Assembly: GCF_024054565.1 (NCBI RefSeq) | Contig: NZ_JAMXLR010000024.1 | Location: forward strand, 62,001 to 126,000 | Direction of reading: 5' to 3' | Length of the DNA stretch: 64,000 bases | Origin: Aeoliella straminimaris | GTDB taxonomy: Bacteria > Planctomycetota > Planctomycetia > Pirellulales > Lacipirellulaceae | Shown here: piece by piece, positions 35,685-44,841 of the stretch | Layout: every line of letters begins with the position of its first letter | Position numbering within the stretch: the stretch's first letter is position 1 | Program-made: the position numbers and the translations under genes | The notes under the pieces: model-generated | Seen by the model: only the letters and a program-made list of their open reading frames with translations | The model's database searches: none | Told to the model about the DNA's origin: nothing

Positions 35685-38438
35685 TCACTTTTCCTCTTGC
35701 ACTAAGACCACCCAGTCAGTGGGGATAACTTCATCGTTGTTTCGCAGTACCTCGACAGGAGCCACCGCACACCAGAATTTCCCCTTACCGGGCCGCCCAA
35801 GCGGGTCGCTGTAGTCGTCGATAATCTTGAGTCGCTCGCCCGACTTTAGCGCCTTCTCGACGCGCACCAGCAGATCTTCGGACAACCGCGCCAGACTTCC
35901 CGCCTTGTTGCGGTTGGCCAGATCGTTGTGATGCAGAATGAGTCCCCGCTTGGGAGTCCCTTCGATCTCGTCGACCCGCAGATCGACCAGCATGACTTCC
36001 TTACCGGGGGGCAGCCTGTCTTCCAGGGCCAGGAATCCCCCCAGGTCGAGACTCATGGCCAACACGCCCGCCACTTGGCTGTTGATCGAGAGGCTCGAGC
36101 TATCCCAAACCGGCACGCTGAAGGCCACCTTCATCTTCTTCGTCGAAGTGCTCTCGTACACGGCCGAACGGTGGGGCAACTCGATGGGGGCGACGCCAGT
36201 TGCACCTTCCTCAAGATCGGTGCCCTGGCCATGAAAGTAGTCGCGGTGCGCGTAGTTCTTTCCCACGCTGCGGGAGTTGGGCGCCCGGGCCACTTGAGTG
36301 CCATCGCGAATCACGATGAACCAACTCTCCGAAGGGCTGCGCCGGTCGTAGTCGTCTTTCTCCCCCTGCAGCCACACGCCTAGCGGTTTCCAGAGCTCGT
36401 GAAACTCTCTCGCATCCAGCGAAGGGTCCCGCGAGGCGTCATCTACTATCTGGACATACTTCTGCAAGGAAACCTTGCCCCCGTCCGGGCCTGGCAATAC
36501 GGGGGCGGTCGACAGCGATAGATCAATCAAACGGTCGAACCGCCTGTTGATCTCAGTTGCGATGTTCTTGGCGGCTACGCCGGCTGCGAAGGCGGCGGTT
36601 TCGCGTTTGTCCTGGGCCCGTTGGGCCTCGCTTCGCGAAACCTGATCCGCCAGCCAGACGCCTGCCGCCACGGCCACCGCCAGTGCCGCCATCGCGCCCC
36701 ACAACCACCGCCGAGTGGCTGCTGGCGTCGCGGTGAGTGACGAGCCGAGTTGTCGTCCCGCTAGGAGCGTATCCGAGTGAGTACCGTTGGCCGCCAGCGT
36801 GTCGCTGGCGTGGCCCTGCTGAGTCGGTGCATTGGTTGGCTTGTGCCGAGACTGTTCGACCAGATCGACCAGGGTGTTGCCCACGGCAAACTGCGCCAGG
36901 TCTTCTGCCAGTTCGGCGGGCGATTGATATCGTTCGTGCGGATCCTTGGCCAGTGCCTTGCGCAGGACGGTCCACAGCGGGCGCGGGATCTGCTGGCCAC
37001 CTCGGATCGGCGGTACCTTGCCCTTTTCGTGCGCTTTCTCGGGCCGCAGTTCCGAGTCGAGGAACGGCGGCTTGCCACTTAGCAGGTGGTACAGCGTGCA
37101 GCCCAACGAGTAAATGTCCGAACGAATGTCGACACTAGTCGTACGCCACTGCTCGGGGCTCATGTACATGGCCGTGCCCATCGCCCGATGGTCGAGGCGC
37201 GTAAGCCGCTCATGGTCGTCGCCCACCAGTAGCGCGAGTCCCAGGTCGAGTATTTTTACCAGGGGCTGCTGGTGAGATACCGCCGGCGTGTCTGCGCCCA
37301 GCAGGTGTGGCGAAGCCACCGACGTAATCATCAGGTTCGAAGGTTTGATATCGCGATGCACCATCCCTTGCTGCGCGATGTAATCGAGCCCAATGGCCGT
37401 CTGCCGCGCTACCTCGCAGGCGTTGGCCACCGACATCGGCCCGAACCGCTCGACCAGGTCGCCGGCACTGGTGCCATCGACGTATTCCATCACCAGGAAG
37501 TGGGTTTCGTCATCCGGCGTCGAGGAGTCGATTGCCACCACGATGTTGGGGTGCTCGAGACCCCCAATCGCTTTGATCTCCTGATAAAACCGCTTCACCA
37601 CCTCGTGCTGACCAGCGGCCACCAGGTGCGGCTTGATTACTTTCACTGCCCGCAGCCGACCGAACTGCGAATGCCGCGCTTGGAATACGTCGCCCATGCC
37701 GCCGGCACCGACCAAGGCGCCGAGTTCGTAGTTACCCAACCGCGTGGGACGCACCGTGGTGGTACTGGCGGGCACGCCTCCATCGGGCAAGATGCCAGCG
37801 AGTTTCGAGTAGGCAACCGTATCGGGATGCACCGTCCAGTCGCGTGGCTTTTCGGGCTTGGGCGTGCGACGCGTGTCCTGTGGCTGGCGGCCGTCGAACA
37901 GTAACTCGTGTATTTCTACTTTTCCGATACCCTTCAGGTCGCGGCGCCCATGCGAGTGAAACTCCACCCCATTCAGCCCCGCATCTTCCAGAATGGCGCG
38001 AGCCGCCCGCGATACCAGGATCTGGCCGCTCGCCGAGAAGTCGTTTAGCCGTGCGGCGTAATCGACGGCCTTGCCAACAAAGTTATGCGGGTCGCGAGGG
38101 TCGATTTGTGGCGAACCCAGGTGCATGCTGATTCGCACTTGAGCTTTGGTGCCCAGCGGGCTCGATAGCGGCTTCTCCTCGTGGGTGCGGACAATTTCCA
38201 TCGCCCAGCGGGCCGCCGATGCGGCGTCGGCAAACACCAGGAAATGGCCATCGCCAGCAGTGGACACGACGCGCCCACCGAAATCGGTGGCAAAATTCTC
38301 AATCCGGTCGCGGTGGGGCGAAAGAATTTGGGTAACGAACGCCTCGTCCCGCTCGGCATCGCTGCCACCAGGCATCTCGCTCTTCAGGTCCACCGACCCC
38401 ACCAGGTCGGAGAAGACAAAGGTCCGCAATTCGGCCAC
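35685..38438 (-). CDS. fusion of class III nucleotide cyclase domain, Ser/Thr kinase and membrane sensor
   Basis: 917 residues from a GTG at 38438; a TTG at 38525 would add 29 residues. Residues 1-180 are a class III cyclase-like domain: FVFSDLVGS with metal Asp11, AGDGHFLVF with Asp63, and VDYAARLNDFSASGQI, where Asp stands in for the usual transition-state Asn. Residues 236-515 are a Hanks kinase: GAGGMG 245-250, Lys266, HRDIKPSN at 361-368, and DLG (398-400) in place of DFG. A transmembrane helix at about 579-597 precedes an extracytoplasmic region (600-900) resembling a dCache ligand sensor. It would link an outside signal to phosphorylation, possibly also to cyclic nucleotide. The cyclase activity is uncertain. 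Confidence 0.88.
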   Translation of the reverse strand: MAELRTFVFSDLVGSVDLKSEMPGGSDAERDEAFVTQILSPHRDRIENFATDFGGRVVSTAGDGHFLVFADAASAARWAMEIVRTHEEKPLSSPLGTKAQVRISMHLGSPQIDPRDPHNFVGKAVDYAARLNDFSASGQILVSRAARAILEDAGLNGVEFHSHGRRDLKGIGKVEIHELLFDGRQPQDTRRTPKPEKPRDWTVHPDTVAYSKLAGILPDGGVPASTTTVRPTRLGNYELGALVGAGGMGDVFQARHSQFGRLRAVKVIKPHLVAAGQHEVVKRFYQEIKAIGGLEHPNIVVAIDSSTPDDETHFLVMEYVDGTSAGDLVERFGPMSVANACEVARQTAIGLDYIAQQGMVHRDIKPSNLMITSVASPHLLGADTPAVSHQQPLVKILDLGLALLVGDDHERLTRLDHRAMGTAMYMSPEQWRTTSVDIRSDIYSLGCTLYHLLSGKPPFLDSELRPEKAHEKGKVPPIRGGQQIPRPLWTVLRKALAKDPHERYQSPAELAEDLAQFAVGNTLVDLVEQSRHKPTNAPTQQGHASDTLAANGTHSDTLLAGRQLGSSLTATPAATRRWLWGAMAALAVAVAAGVWLADQVSRSEAQRAQDKRETAAFAAGVAAKNIATEINRRFDRLIDLSLSTAPVLPGPDGGKVSLQKYVQIVDDASRDPSLDAREFHELWKPLGVWLQGEKDDYDRRSPSESWFIVIRDGTQVARAPNSRSVGKNYAHRDYFHGQGTDLEEGATGVAPIELPHRSAVYESTSTKKMKVAFSVPVWDSSSLSINSQVAGVLAMSLDLGGFLALEDRLPPGKEVMLVDLRVDEIEGTPKRGLILHHNDLANRNKAGSLARLSEDLLVRVEKALKSGERLKIIDDYSDPLGRPGKGKFWCAVAPVEVLRNNDEVIPTDWVVLVQEEK

Positions 38439-38840
38439 TTTGGCGCTCTGCCTCGGTTTTTCCAGGGTTAAAAGAGTGGTCGACCGCCAAGTCGACCAGC
38501 GACTCGTACGGGGGGGGATGACCAATTATCCGAGTTTACGCCTTCGGCGTCCAAATTCCCACTGCGGCATCTCCCATAGAGAGCGAAATCGAGCCGACCC
38601 GCGGGCGAATAGAAAAACTGCTTGAGGGTTTGGTAGACCTGAGTAAACTGAAGAAATGGAACAGAGACTGCCTGCCCCTTCACGCCTATCGCGGGATTGG
38701 TGGGCAACTCTCACACAACCGGCGTTTTTTGCCGTGGAAATTACACTCGCGTCGAGCGATCCAAGCGCCACCAAGCATCTTGGTTTCGGGGCAATCGGCG
38801 GCGAGCGCCTCGAGCAGGCGGTATCAACAGAGGTTCATCC

Positions 38841-39860
38841 GTGAATAGTATCCCCGCAGTTGCCCCCCGCCTTGGGCTGACCCTTGCGCTGTTTTTGAGC
38901 GTCTTTTCCGGCGTTGTACAAGCAGACGCAATCGATCTCAGTCTCAACGTGTTCTACAACGACGATACCAATCCCAGCTCCGGGGGAACCTGGCAGGTGG
39001 CCGCCAAAACGGACGAGTCTGGCCTGCTGGATGTCTTCTTTTATCTCCGCGATATCAACCCCACCGGCATTCTCAACCTGGCCCCCAACGGCACGGTGAA
39101 TGGCGGCAATATTGCTGGCTTTCAACCGATCGTGGCCAACCACAGCACTTATGTGAACCTGGGCTTCTATCAGGCCAGCGCATCGGCTCCTGCCACCGAA
39201 CAGACGCATTTTTACGGTGTAGGCTCCATTGTCGACCCGGAAGGGGCCACGCCCAACTACACCGACCAGGCCACCGATTTTCCCAACGCCTCGGCGATTG
39301 GCCCGGTGCGAAGCACGCTCGAAAATCTCAACAACCCACTTTGGGGGGATGGCGATGACCTGGGCGACCCCGATTGGGACCAGGCCGCCGTGTTGGCCTC
39401 CGGAACCTTCGCCGCAGGACAAAGCCCCGCTTTCTACAGTACCGCAGCACAAATGCCTCAGGGGCACGTCTTTGTAAACGCCCCCTCAGGGGCCACCGAC
39501 ATTGGCGCCAGTTCCGACCTGATCACGCCCAGCACCATCGTGCGATCCAATCTAACGGTCCCCACCGCCGACTTCGGCGACTATAACGAGGATGGCATTG
39601 TCGACCTCGCCGACTACACAGTCTGGCGAAACACGCTAGGATTGGCCGTCTCGCCTGTTGGCTCCGCCGCTGACGGCGATCAAAGCGGCGTCATAGATGC
39701 GGGAGACTACACCGTCTGGAAGAATAACTTCGGTTTAGCGGCTACACCGATCGTCGCCGCACCGATCAGCTCCGCGGCCGTTCCCGAGCCACAAACCGTT
39801 ACGTTACTCGCATTTACCGCTATTGCAGCCCTTATAACGCGGCGGCGACGCCGTGTTTAA
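38841..39860 (+). CDS. PEP-CTERM protein with dockerin-like calcium loops
   Basis: 339 residues from a GTG at 38841, chosen because AGAGG lies seven bases upstream and a signal peptide (LGLTLALFLSVFSGVVQADA) follows at once. The body (about 30-235) is beta-rich and unrecognised. Residues 240-300 hold two EF-hand-like dockerin units, DYNEDGIVDLADYTVWRNTL and DGDQSGVIDAGDYTVWKNNFG. The C-terminus is a PEP-CTERM signal (VPEPQTVTLLAFTAIAALITRRRRR), cleaved and sorted by exosortase-type enzymes in the inner membrane. The longer frame to 38697 has no signal peptide at its start. It is one of three such genes in a row. Confidence 0.85.
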   Translation: MNSIPAVAPRLGLTLALFLSVFSGVVQADAIDLSLNVFYNDDTNPSSGGTWQVAAKTDESGLLDVFFYLRDINPTGILNLAPNGTVNGGNIAGFQPIVANHSTYVNLGFYQASASAPATEQTHFYGVGSIVDPEGATPNYTDQATDFPNASAIGPVRSTLENLNNPLWGDGDDLGDPDWDQAAVLASGTFAAGQSPAFYSTAAQMPQGHVFVNAPSGATDIGASSDLITPSTIVRSNLTVPTADFGDYNEDGIVDLADYTVWRNTLGLAVSPVGSAADGDQSGVIDAGDYTVWKNNFGLAATPIVAAPISSAAVPEPQTVTLLAFTAIAALITRRRRRV

Positions 39861-39924
39861 GAGGGACCGTTTAAGCGGGTATGTGAGATTTTACCGAAAA
39901 AGCCCTTTTAACCTTAGAAACTGC

Positions 39925-39953
39925 TTGACAGCCCCGAAAAGCCCTAACATAAT
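39925..39953 (+). promoter_or_regulatory. strong sigma-70-like promoter upstream of PEP-CTERM gene
   Basis: TTGACA at 39925-39930 and CATAAT at 39948-39953 with exactly 17 bases between. It lies in the 448-bp gap after the dockerin-type gene and would give the gene at 40309 a leader of about 350 bases. I see no known riboswitch in that leader, and no gene in the gap. Confidence 0.6.
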
Positions 39954-40308
39954 GCGTCCGTGTCGACCATTGAACTCGCTGCCCGTTTGGTGGTCACCAA
40001 GAGAGTTGTGTTATTGGTTTGGAGAGACAGATTCTAATGCGGAACTTCGTACGTGGATTGTCCCACTAGAAGCATCGAATTGGATTTGTCTGCTTGACCA
40101 CCACTCATCTTCTACGGGCAATGTTTCAGCAGTTCGGAAATTAGCTTTCAAGTCACACCGAACTCGCCTTCGTTCTATCGGAGGTCAAGCTGAAAGTTCC
40201 CCGTAGAAGAGGAGTGGCCAAGCGGCCATTGCACCAATGACGAGACAATTAGAGTTCATCCAATTTCGCAATCGTCGTCTTTCAATCAACGAGGGTGGAG
40301 AGATAGCA

Positions 40309-41157
40309 ATGTCAATGAAGAGATTTTTTGCGGCAGCAGTGGTAGCTGTCTTCTGTGGTAGCCAGTCCTTTGCCCAACCCTCCGCCTCACTGGTTGGTGT
40401 TGACGCTGGTGGTGGCCAATACGACTGGACTTTGTCCTTTACTCCGGACGCCAGCCTGTTCGCCGACTTCGGCACTGGCGAAGGTGTTGGCGGCTCGCTC
40501 GCCACGGCCTTCCAGATCGAAGTTGCCGATGGCGGCTTGATTCAGGATTCCTGGGCGATTGTTGCTCCCGACTTCCAGGAAGACGGCACCATCATCAATC
40601 CTGGTATCGACCCCTACATCGGTGGTGGTATCACCGAGGGTGTGACCGACTACGCCAGTGTTACCGCCGACTTGGGTGCAGGCACCGTCGACTCGCTCTT
40701 CGTGCCGCTGGGAAGCACCTTTTTCACCGCTGCCGGTGACTACGCGGCTTTGACCTTCTCCACTACCGTCAACGAAGCCACCTTTGGTGGCCTGATTGCT
40801 CAGGACAACAACAATGGTGTTGGTTCTGACGACATCTATGACATCCCTGCTGTTACGGTGCCAGTTGGTCCTGACTTTTTGCCGGGCGACTTCGATGGAA
40901 GCGGTGGTGTGGAAGACGGCGACCTGACGCTGTTGCTGTCGAACTGGAACTCGCCCTCCGCATCGGTTCCTGGCACTTGGGATGGTGATCAGCCGATTGG
41001 CGACAATATTGATGACGACGAGTTGACTCGTCTGCTGTCGAACTGGAATACGTTCAGCGGTGCAGTATCCGCCGTGGCTGTTCCTGAACCCGGCACGATG
41101 GTGTTGCTGGTTGGTGGCTTGATGGGCTTGGTTGGCCTCCGTGCACGCCAGTCGTAA
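40309..41157 (+). CDS. PEP-CTERM protein with dockerin-like repeat
   Basis: 282 residues from the ATG at 40309, which has GGAG eleven bases upstream. The signal peptide KRFFAAAVVAVFCGSQSFAQ is followed by an unrecognised beta-rich domain with many Gly, Asp and Thr. Residues 198-255 carry two calcium-loop units, PGDFDGSGGVEDGDLTLLLS and WDGDQPIGDNIDDDELTRLL, close to dockerin pairs. The C-terminus VPEPGTMVLLVGGLMGLVGL and final Arg residues form the PEP-CTERM signal. It is acidic overall and probably surface-exposed after sorting. A promoter with a consensus-like match lies about 350 bases upstream. Confidence 0.85.
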   Translation: MSMKRFFAAAVVAVFCGSQSFAQPSASLVGVDAGGGQYDWTLSFTPDASLFADFGTGEGVGGSLATAFQIEVADGGLIQDSWAIVAPDFQEDGTIINPGIDPYIGGGITEGVTDYASVTADLGAGTVDSLFVPLGSTFFTAAGDYAALTFSTTVNEATFGGLIAQDNNNGVGSDDIYDIPAVTVPVGPDFLPGDFDGSGGVEDGDLTLLLSNWNSPSASVPGTWDGDQPIGDNIDDDELTRLLSNWNTFSGAVSAVAVPEPGTMVLLVGGLMGLVGLRARQS

Positions 41158-41411
41158 AGTTGTAGCCCATCCTGCTGGCAGTAGCGTTGGTCGGGGCGCT
41201 GCGGTATAACATTGTCATTGAGTTTTGACGATATACTCGACTTCGCACAGACTGTATTTGGGCTTGAGCAGATAGGAATTTAGCTAATGCAGATGTACAC
41301 CGGTTGAGTGCGTTGTTTAGCACTCAAGGCTGTCAGGCCCTTCGGTTTAACATTTTCTCTGACAGCATAGAGTTACACATACTTAGCAGTCTCAGTGGAG
41401 TTTAAAAAAAC

Positions 41412-42356
41412 ATGCGTAAACTATTTGCAGCTTCTGTTTGTTCCTTAATCATGATTTCGGCAGGCTTTGCCAATGCCGCAGTCCTAGATGTCAAATTTGC
41501 CCAGACCCCAGCTGAGGCTGCGGGCGCTGGTTACATCGCGAATGACGTGCTGGTCAGTTTTGACAGCAACCTCCGCGGTCAGCAGATGGTCATCGAGCTC
41601 ACCTCGGGTGACATCTATCAAAACGCCGCTTTCGGAGCTAATATTGCCCCGAATCCTGCCCTGTTCGGTGTGGACGCAGGCGTTGAGTTCGACACCTTTG
41701 TCACCATCGGTGGTTTGACTTCAACATCCGCCATGCCCGTTTTGACGGTTGGTGCCGCTGCCAATTTGGCACCGGGTTCCTCTGCCAAGATTTCCGACAC
41801 GGATGGATTCAACTACGCCTGGGCACCTGGTGTTGGTACCGACATTCCCAGTGGTACCGATGTCCCCACGGCACGTGTCACCCTGTCCCCGGATGCCAAT
41901 GGTACTTTGCAGTACTTCAGCAACGCCGATCCTGGCGACGCTCCGCTGACCATGCTGTCGGTGCCTATCATGAATGGTGTCATTGGTGGTGATCCAGGCG
42001 ATCCTACTGACCCCGCACCTGGCAGCACTATTGACCTGACCGACAAGTGGGTGGATTTCTCCGACCTGCTGGCCGGAGCCATTGGTGCATTGGATGACAC
42101 TGTCTTTACCGGCCAGCCGACCATCGACAACGATGTGTTCACCATCCCCGCTTGGGATGAGACTTCGATTGATCTAGGTATCAATCGTGCAGTGGCCGCT
42201 TCCAAAGCTTACGGTGTGCAAACGGGCATCCTGACGGTTCCCTCCAGCGAGGGTGACCTCCAATTTACGGTTACCGCGACTGTTCCCGAGCCCAGCACCC
42301 TGGCTATCGCCGGTCTGGCCCTCGTCGGTCTGGTTGGCTTCGCCCGCCGCAAGTAA
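41412..42356 (+). CDS. PEP-CTERM secreted protein
   Basis: 314 residues. A signal peptide (MRKLFAASVCSLIMISAGFANA) leads into a domain resembling cohesin-like or PEP-CTERM beta-sandwich proteins: IANDVLVSFDSNLRGQQMV..., YQNAAFGANIAPNP. The protein is acidic, low in Lys and Cys, and ends with VPEPSTLAIAGLALVGLVGF and ARRK, a classic PEP-CTERM signal. A near-perfect rho-independent terminator follows, so this gene ends its transcript. The 250-bp gap upstream is AT-rich and probably has its own promoter. The preceding gene encodes dockerin-like loops, so a cohesin-like role is tempting but not shown. Confidence 0.82.
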   Translation: MRKLFAASVCSLIMISAGFANAAVLDVKFAQTPAEAAGAGYIANDVLVSFDSNLRGQQMVIELTSGDIYQNAAFGANIAPNPALFGVDAGVEFDTFVTIGGLTSTSAMPVLTVGAAANLAPGSSAKISDTDGFNYAWAPGVGTDIPSGTDVPTARVTLSPDANGTLQYFSNADPGDAPLTMLSVPIMNGVIGGDPGDPTDPAPGSTIDLTDKWVDFSDLLAGAIGALDDTVFTGQPTIDNDVFTIPAWDETSIDLGINRAVAASKAYGVQTGILTVPSSEGDLQFTVTATVPEPSTLAIAGLALVGLVGFARRK

Positions 42357-42405
42357 GTCCTCGACTTATTAGGCAGCTTTCGGCTGCTGACAATTTGAAA
42401 CCCTC

Positions 42406-42442
42406 AAAGCGGGGTTGAGCAATGCTCAACCCCGCTTTTTTT
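42406..42442 (+). terminator. rho-independent terminator of the PEP-CTERM gene
   Basis: AAAGCGGGGTTGAGCA at 42406-42421 and TGCTCAACCCCGCTTT at 42423-42438 are perfect inverted copies. The right arm runs into seven T (42436-42442). It lies 50 bases after the stop at 42356 and just before the recQ gene end on the other strand, which it may also serve through the A-run. Confidence 0.9.
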
Positions 42443-42477
42443 GTGTCTGTGGCGGACACCGCTCGCAGTTGGCCGGG

Positions 42478-44334
42478 TCAGAAGCTCTCTTCCACTTCCG
42501 TGGCCAGGCCCATCTCGCTGCAGTACGCGACAATCGCTTGGATGAACACGTCGCCATAGTCGCGGAGCTTTGCGGCGCCGACGCCACGTACGCCGGCGAA
42601 CGACTCGTGCGTCGTGGGGCGGCGGCGGGCCATGTCGCGCAGGGCGTTATCGCCAAACACGATGTAGGCCGGTACGCCTTTCTCGGCGGCCAGCTCGGCG
42701 CGGAGCTCACGCAGCTTATCGAACAGCCCGCGATCGACCCCTTCCCAGTTGGCTTCGGTGCGGGTGCGCGACTCTTTCACGCGTTTCACGGGGGCCAGCA
42801 GTTGGGGCGTGGTCTCGCCGCGGAGTACTTCGCGGCCAGTGGTTGTTATCTGCAGCACGCCATATTCGCCCACTTTCTCCAGGTGCCCTTGCCCCACCAG
42901 TTGCTCGATCCAGTCGCGGATTGTGGTGCCGTGCTCGTGTTTGAGAATGCCGTAGGTGCTCAATTCAGTGTGATTGAACCGCGTTACGTTCTGATCCTTC
43001 GAGCCGGCCAGCACCTTGGCGGTGTGACTGGCGCCGAAACGTTGCTGGAGTCGGGCCACGCAGGAGATGATCTTTTGCGAGTTCACCAAGGCGTCGTCCG
43101 CAAACGATAGCTCGCCCAGGCAGAAGTCGCAGGCGCCGCAGTTGTCCCGCTCGAACATCTGGCCAAAGTACTCGACGATCGCCCGATGTCGGCAACCGAC
43201 CGACGTGGTGAATCGCATCATCTCCTCCAGCGATCGCACCGCCCCCTCCTGGGCCGCCGGTTCGCCTTCTTCGATCATCCGTCGCCACAGGACGCCGTCG
43301 CTACCCTTGTACAGCAGCAGGCACTCCGACTCCAAACCATCGCGACCCGCACGGCCGCTCTCCTGCACGTAGGCTTCCAGCGACTTGGGCATGCCGGCGT
43401 GGATCACAAATCGCACGTTGGGCTTGTCGATGCCCATGCCGAACGCCACGGTGGCGACGATCACGTCGATGCGGTCGCCCAGGAAACCCTCCTGGTTCCG
43501 CCCGCGAGCGACGTCGCTCATGCCGGCGTGGTACGGTGCGGCCCGCACGCCCGCGGACTTTAGCTCGGCGGCGACGCTCTCCACTTCGTTGCGGCTAATG
43601 CAGTACACGATGCCCGAGTCGCCTCGGTGTCGTTCGATGACTTCTTGAATCTGTTGCAGCTTTCGCGAGGCTCGCCGCACGCGGTATACCAGGTTGGGGC
43701 GATCGAACGAACCGATCAGCAGCTCGGGCGACTCGAGCGAAAGCCCACGAGCAATATCCTGCTGCACGCGATCGGCGGCGGTGGCCGTGTAAGCGTGAAT
43801 CGCCACGCCGGGCAGGGCTTGCTTGAGCTTGCCGAGTTCCGTGTACTCCGGGCGAAAGTCATGTCCCCACGTGCTGACGCAGTGCGCCTCGTCGATGGCG
43901 ACGAACGACACGCCAACCGACCGCAGGAACGACAAGGTATGGTCGCGGACGATGCGTTCCGGCGCGGCGTACAACAGTTTAATCTCGCCACTGCGAACCT
44001 GTTGGGTGACGGTGCGACGTTCTTCAGGCGACAGCGAACTATTGATAAACGCGGCCGGCGCGCCATTGGCCCGCAGGGCGTCGACTTGGTCTTTCATCAG
44101 CGAAATGAGCGGCGACACCACGACCGCTACGCCAGGCATGGCGAGCGCAGGGGCCTGGTAGCACAGCGACTTGCCACCGCCGGTCGGCAGCACCACCAGC
44201 GAGTCGCGGCCGCTCATCACGCAGTTCATGGCCTCGGCCTGCAGCGGCCGGAAGCTATCGTACCCCCAGTACTCCTGCAGCACCTCGCGCAACTCGTCGG
44301 GCGGCGCGGCGGTGGGGTCGGCAGGTCGGTCCAT
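42478..44334 (-). CDS. recQ: ATP-dependent DNA helicase RecQ
   Basis: 618 residues from the ATG at 44334. Superfamily 2 helicase motifs in order: YDSFRPLQ (motif 0), VVLPTGGGKSLCYQAPAL (I), SPLISLMKDQVDAL (Ia), IDEAHCVSTWGHDFRPEY (II and aromatic loop), YTATAADRV (III), FDRPNLVYRV (IV), and QESGRAGRDG (VI). A zinc-binding region with Cys residues (CRHRAIVEYFGQ...CGACDFC) follows, then a winged helix and a C-terminal HRDC domain (about 540-610). It unwinds branched DNA in recombination and repair. The open frame continues upstream to 45114 but covers repeats and the opposite-strand gene, so it is not coding. Confidence 0.94.
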   Translation of the reverse strand: MDRPADPTAAPPDELREVLQEYWGYDSFRPLQAEAMNCVMSGRDSLVVLPTGGGKSLCYQAPALAMPGVAVVVSPLISLMKDQVDALRANGAPAAFINSSLSPEERRTVTQQVRSGEIKLLYAAPERIVRDHTLSFLRSVGVSFVAIDEAHCVSTWGHDFRPEYTELGKLKQALPGVAIHAYTATAADRVQQDIARGLSLESPELLIGSFDRPNLVYRVRRASRKLQQIQEVIERHRGDSGIVYCISRNEVESVAAELKSAGVRAAPYHAGMSDVARGRNQEGFLGDRIDVIVATVAFGMGIDKPNVRFVIHAGMPKSLEAYVQESGRAGRDGLESECLLLYKGSDGVLWRRMIEEGEPAAQEGAVRSLEEMMRFTTSVGCRHRAIVEYFGQMFERDNCGACDFCLGELSFADDALVNSQKIISCVARLQQRFGASHTAKVLAGSKDQNVTRFNHTELSTYGILKHEHGTTIRDWIEQLVGQGHLEKVGEYGVLQITTTGREVLRGETTPQLLAPVKRVKESRTRTEANWEGVDRGLFDKLRELRAELAAEKGVPAYIVFGDNALRDMARRRPTTHESFAGVRGVGAAKLRDYGDVFIQAIVAYCSEMGLATEVEESF

Positions 44335-44452
44335 CGGGAAGCCAATCGGCGGGGGCGGGGCGGTCGAACCGCCCCATTTTCGCCGATCGACCGCCACCTC
44401 GCAAAGGGCCACAGCAGCCACCACGATCGAGGCTCCCGTCACGCCCGCGATT

Positions 44453-44726
44453 CTCCCCCACGTTGTTTTGTCCCACCTGGTTTTGCTACACCTCGGGGGG
44501 CTATCGATCCATGGGCCCTTTATTCGTTCGGTGTGTCCTGAAGTCGTTGTTGTAAGTGCTTTGCTTGTAAGGTATTGCGACGCTCGAACGGTACCCATCG
44601 CAGGGAGTAGTTCCCCATCGGTAAACCGAACTGCGGAAAAACTCCAGAGTTGTGGGAAAACCCCAGAGGTGTGGCAAGTCTCCGCAGGCGCGGCAACACC
44701 CACCAGCAGCGCATACCTTCCCCATC
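44453..44726. repeat. degenerate 19-base tandem repeats upstream of recQ
   Basis: Five units of exactly 19 bases run from 44632 to 44726, best seen as TGCGGAAAAACTCC, TGTGGGAAAACCCC, TGTGGCAAGTCTCC, CGCGGCAACACCC and AGCGCATACCTTCC heads with CAGAGG-like tails. A related stretch in the other orientation (CCCACCTGGTTTTG, ACACCTCGGGGGG) lies at 44453-44505. The pattern resembles the one at 31083-31310. No gene is seen in the 507-bp gap between recQ and the zinc-ribbon gene. Confidence 0.55.
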
Positions 44727-44841
44727 GACCCGCATGTGGGCGCATGTATAGTACTGTGGGGCGTGTACAATTTCTACTGCCTCGCAGCGAATTAGCTGAG
44801 AATATCGCACCTTTTTCGTTCCCCGGCCGACCCGCTCCGCC

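Noticed and set aside
39853..40206. 117-residue frame after the dockerin-type gene
   Set aside because: It starts inside the previous coding end, covers the promoter region and has no domain or bias typical of the real genes here.
44632..44726. Repeat-coded peptide in the recQ upstream gap
   Set aside because: The 19-base period is not a multiple of three, so no repeated peptide results; no start codon or ribosome site fits.
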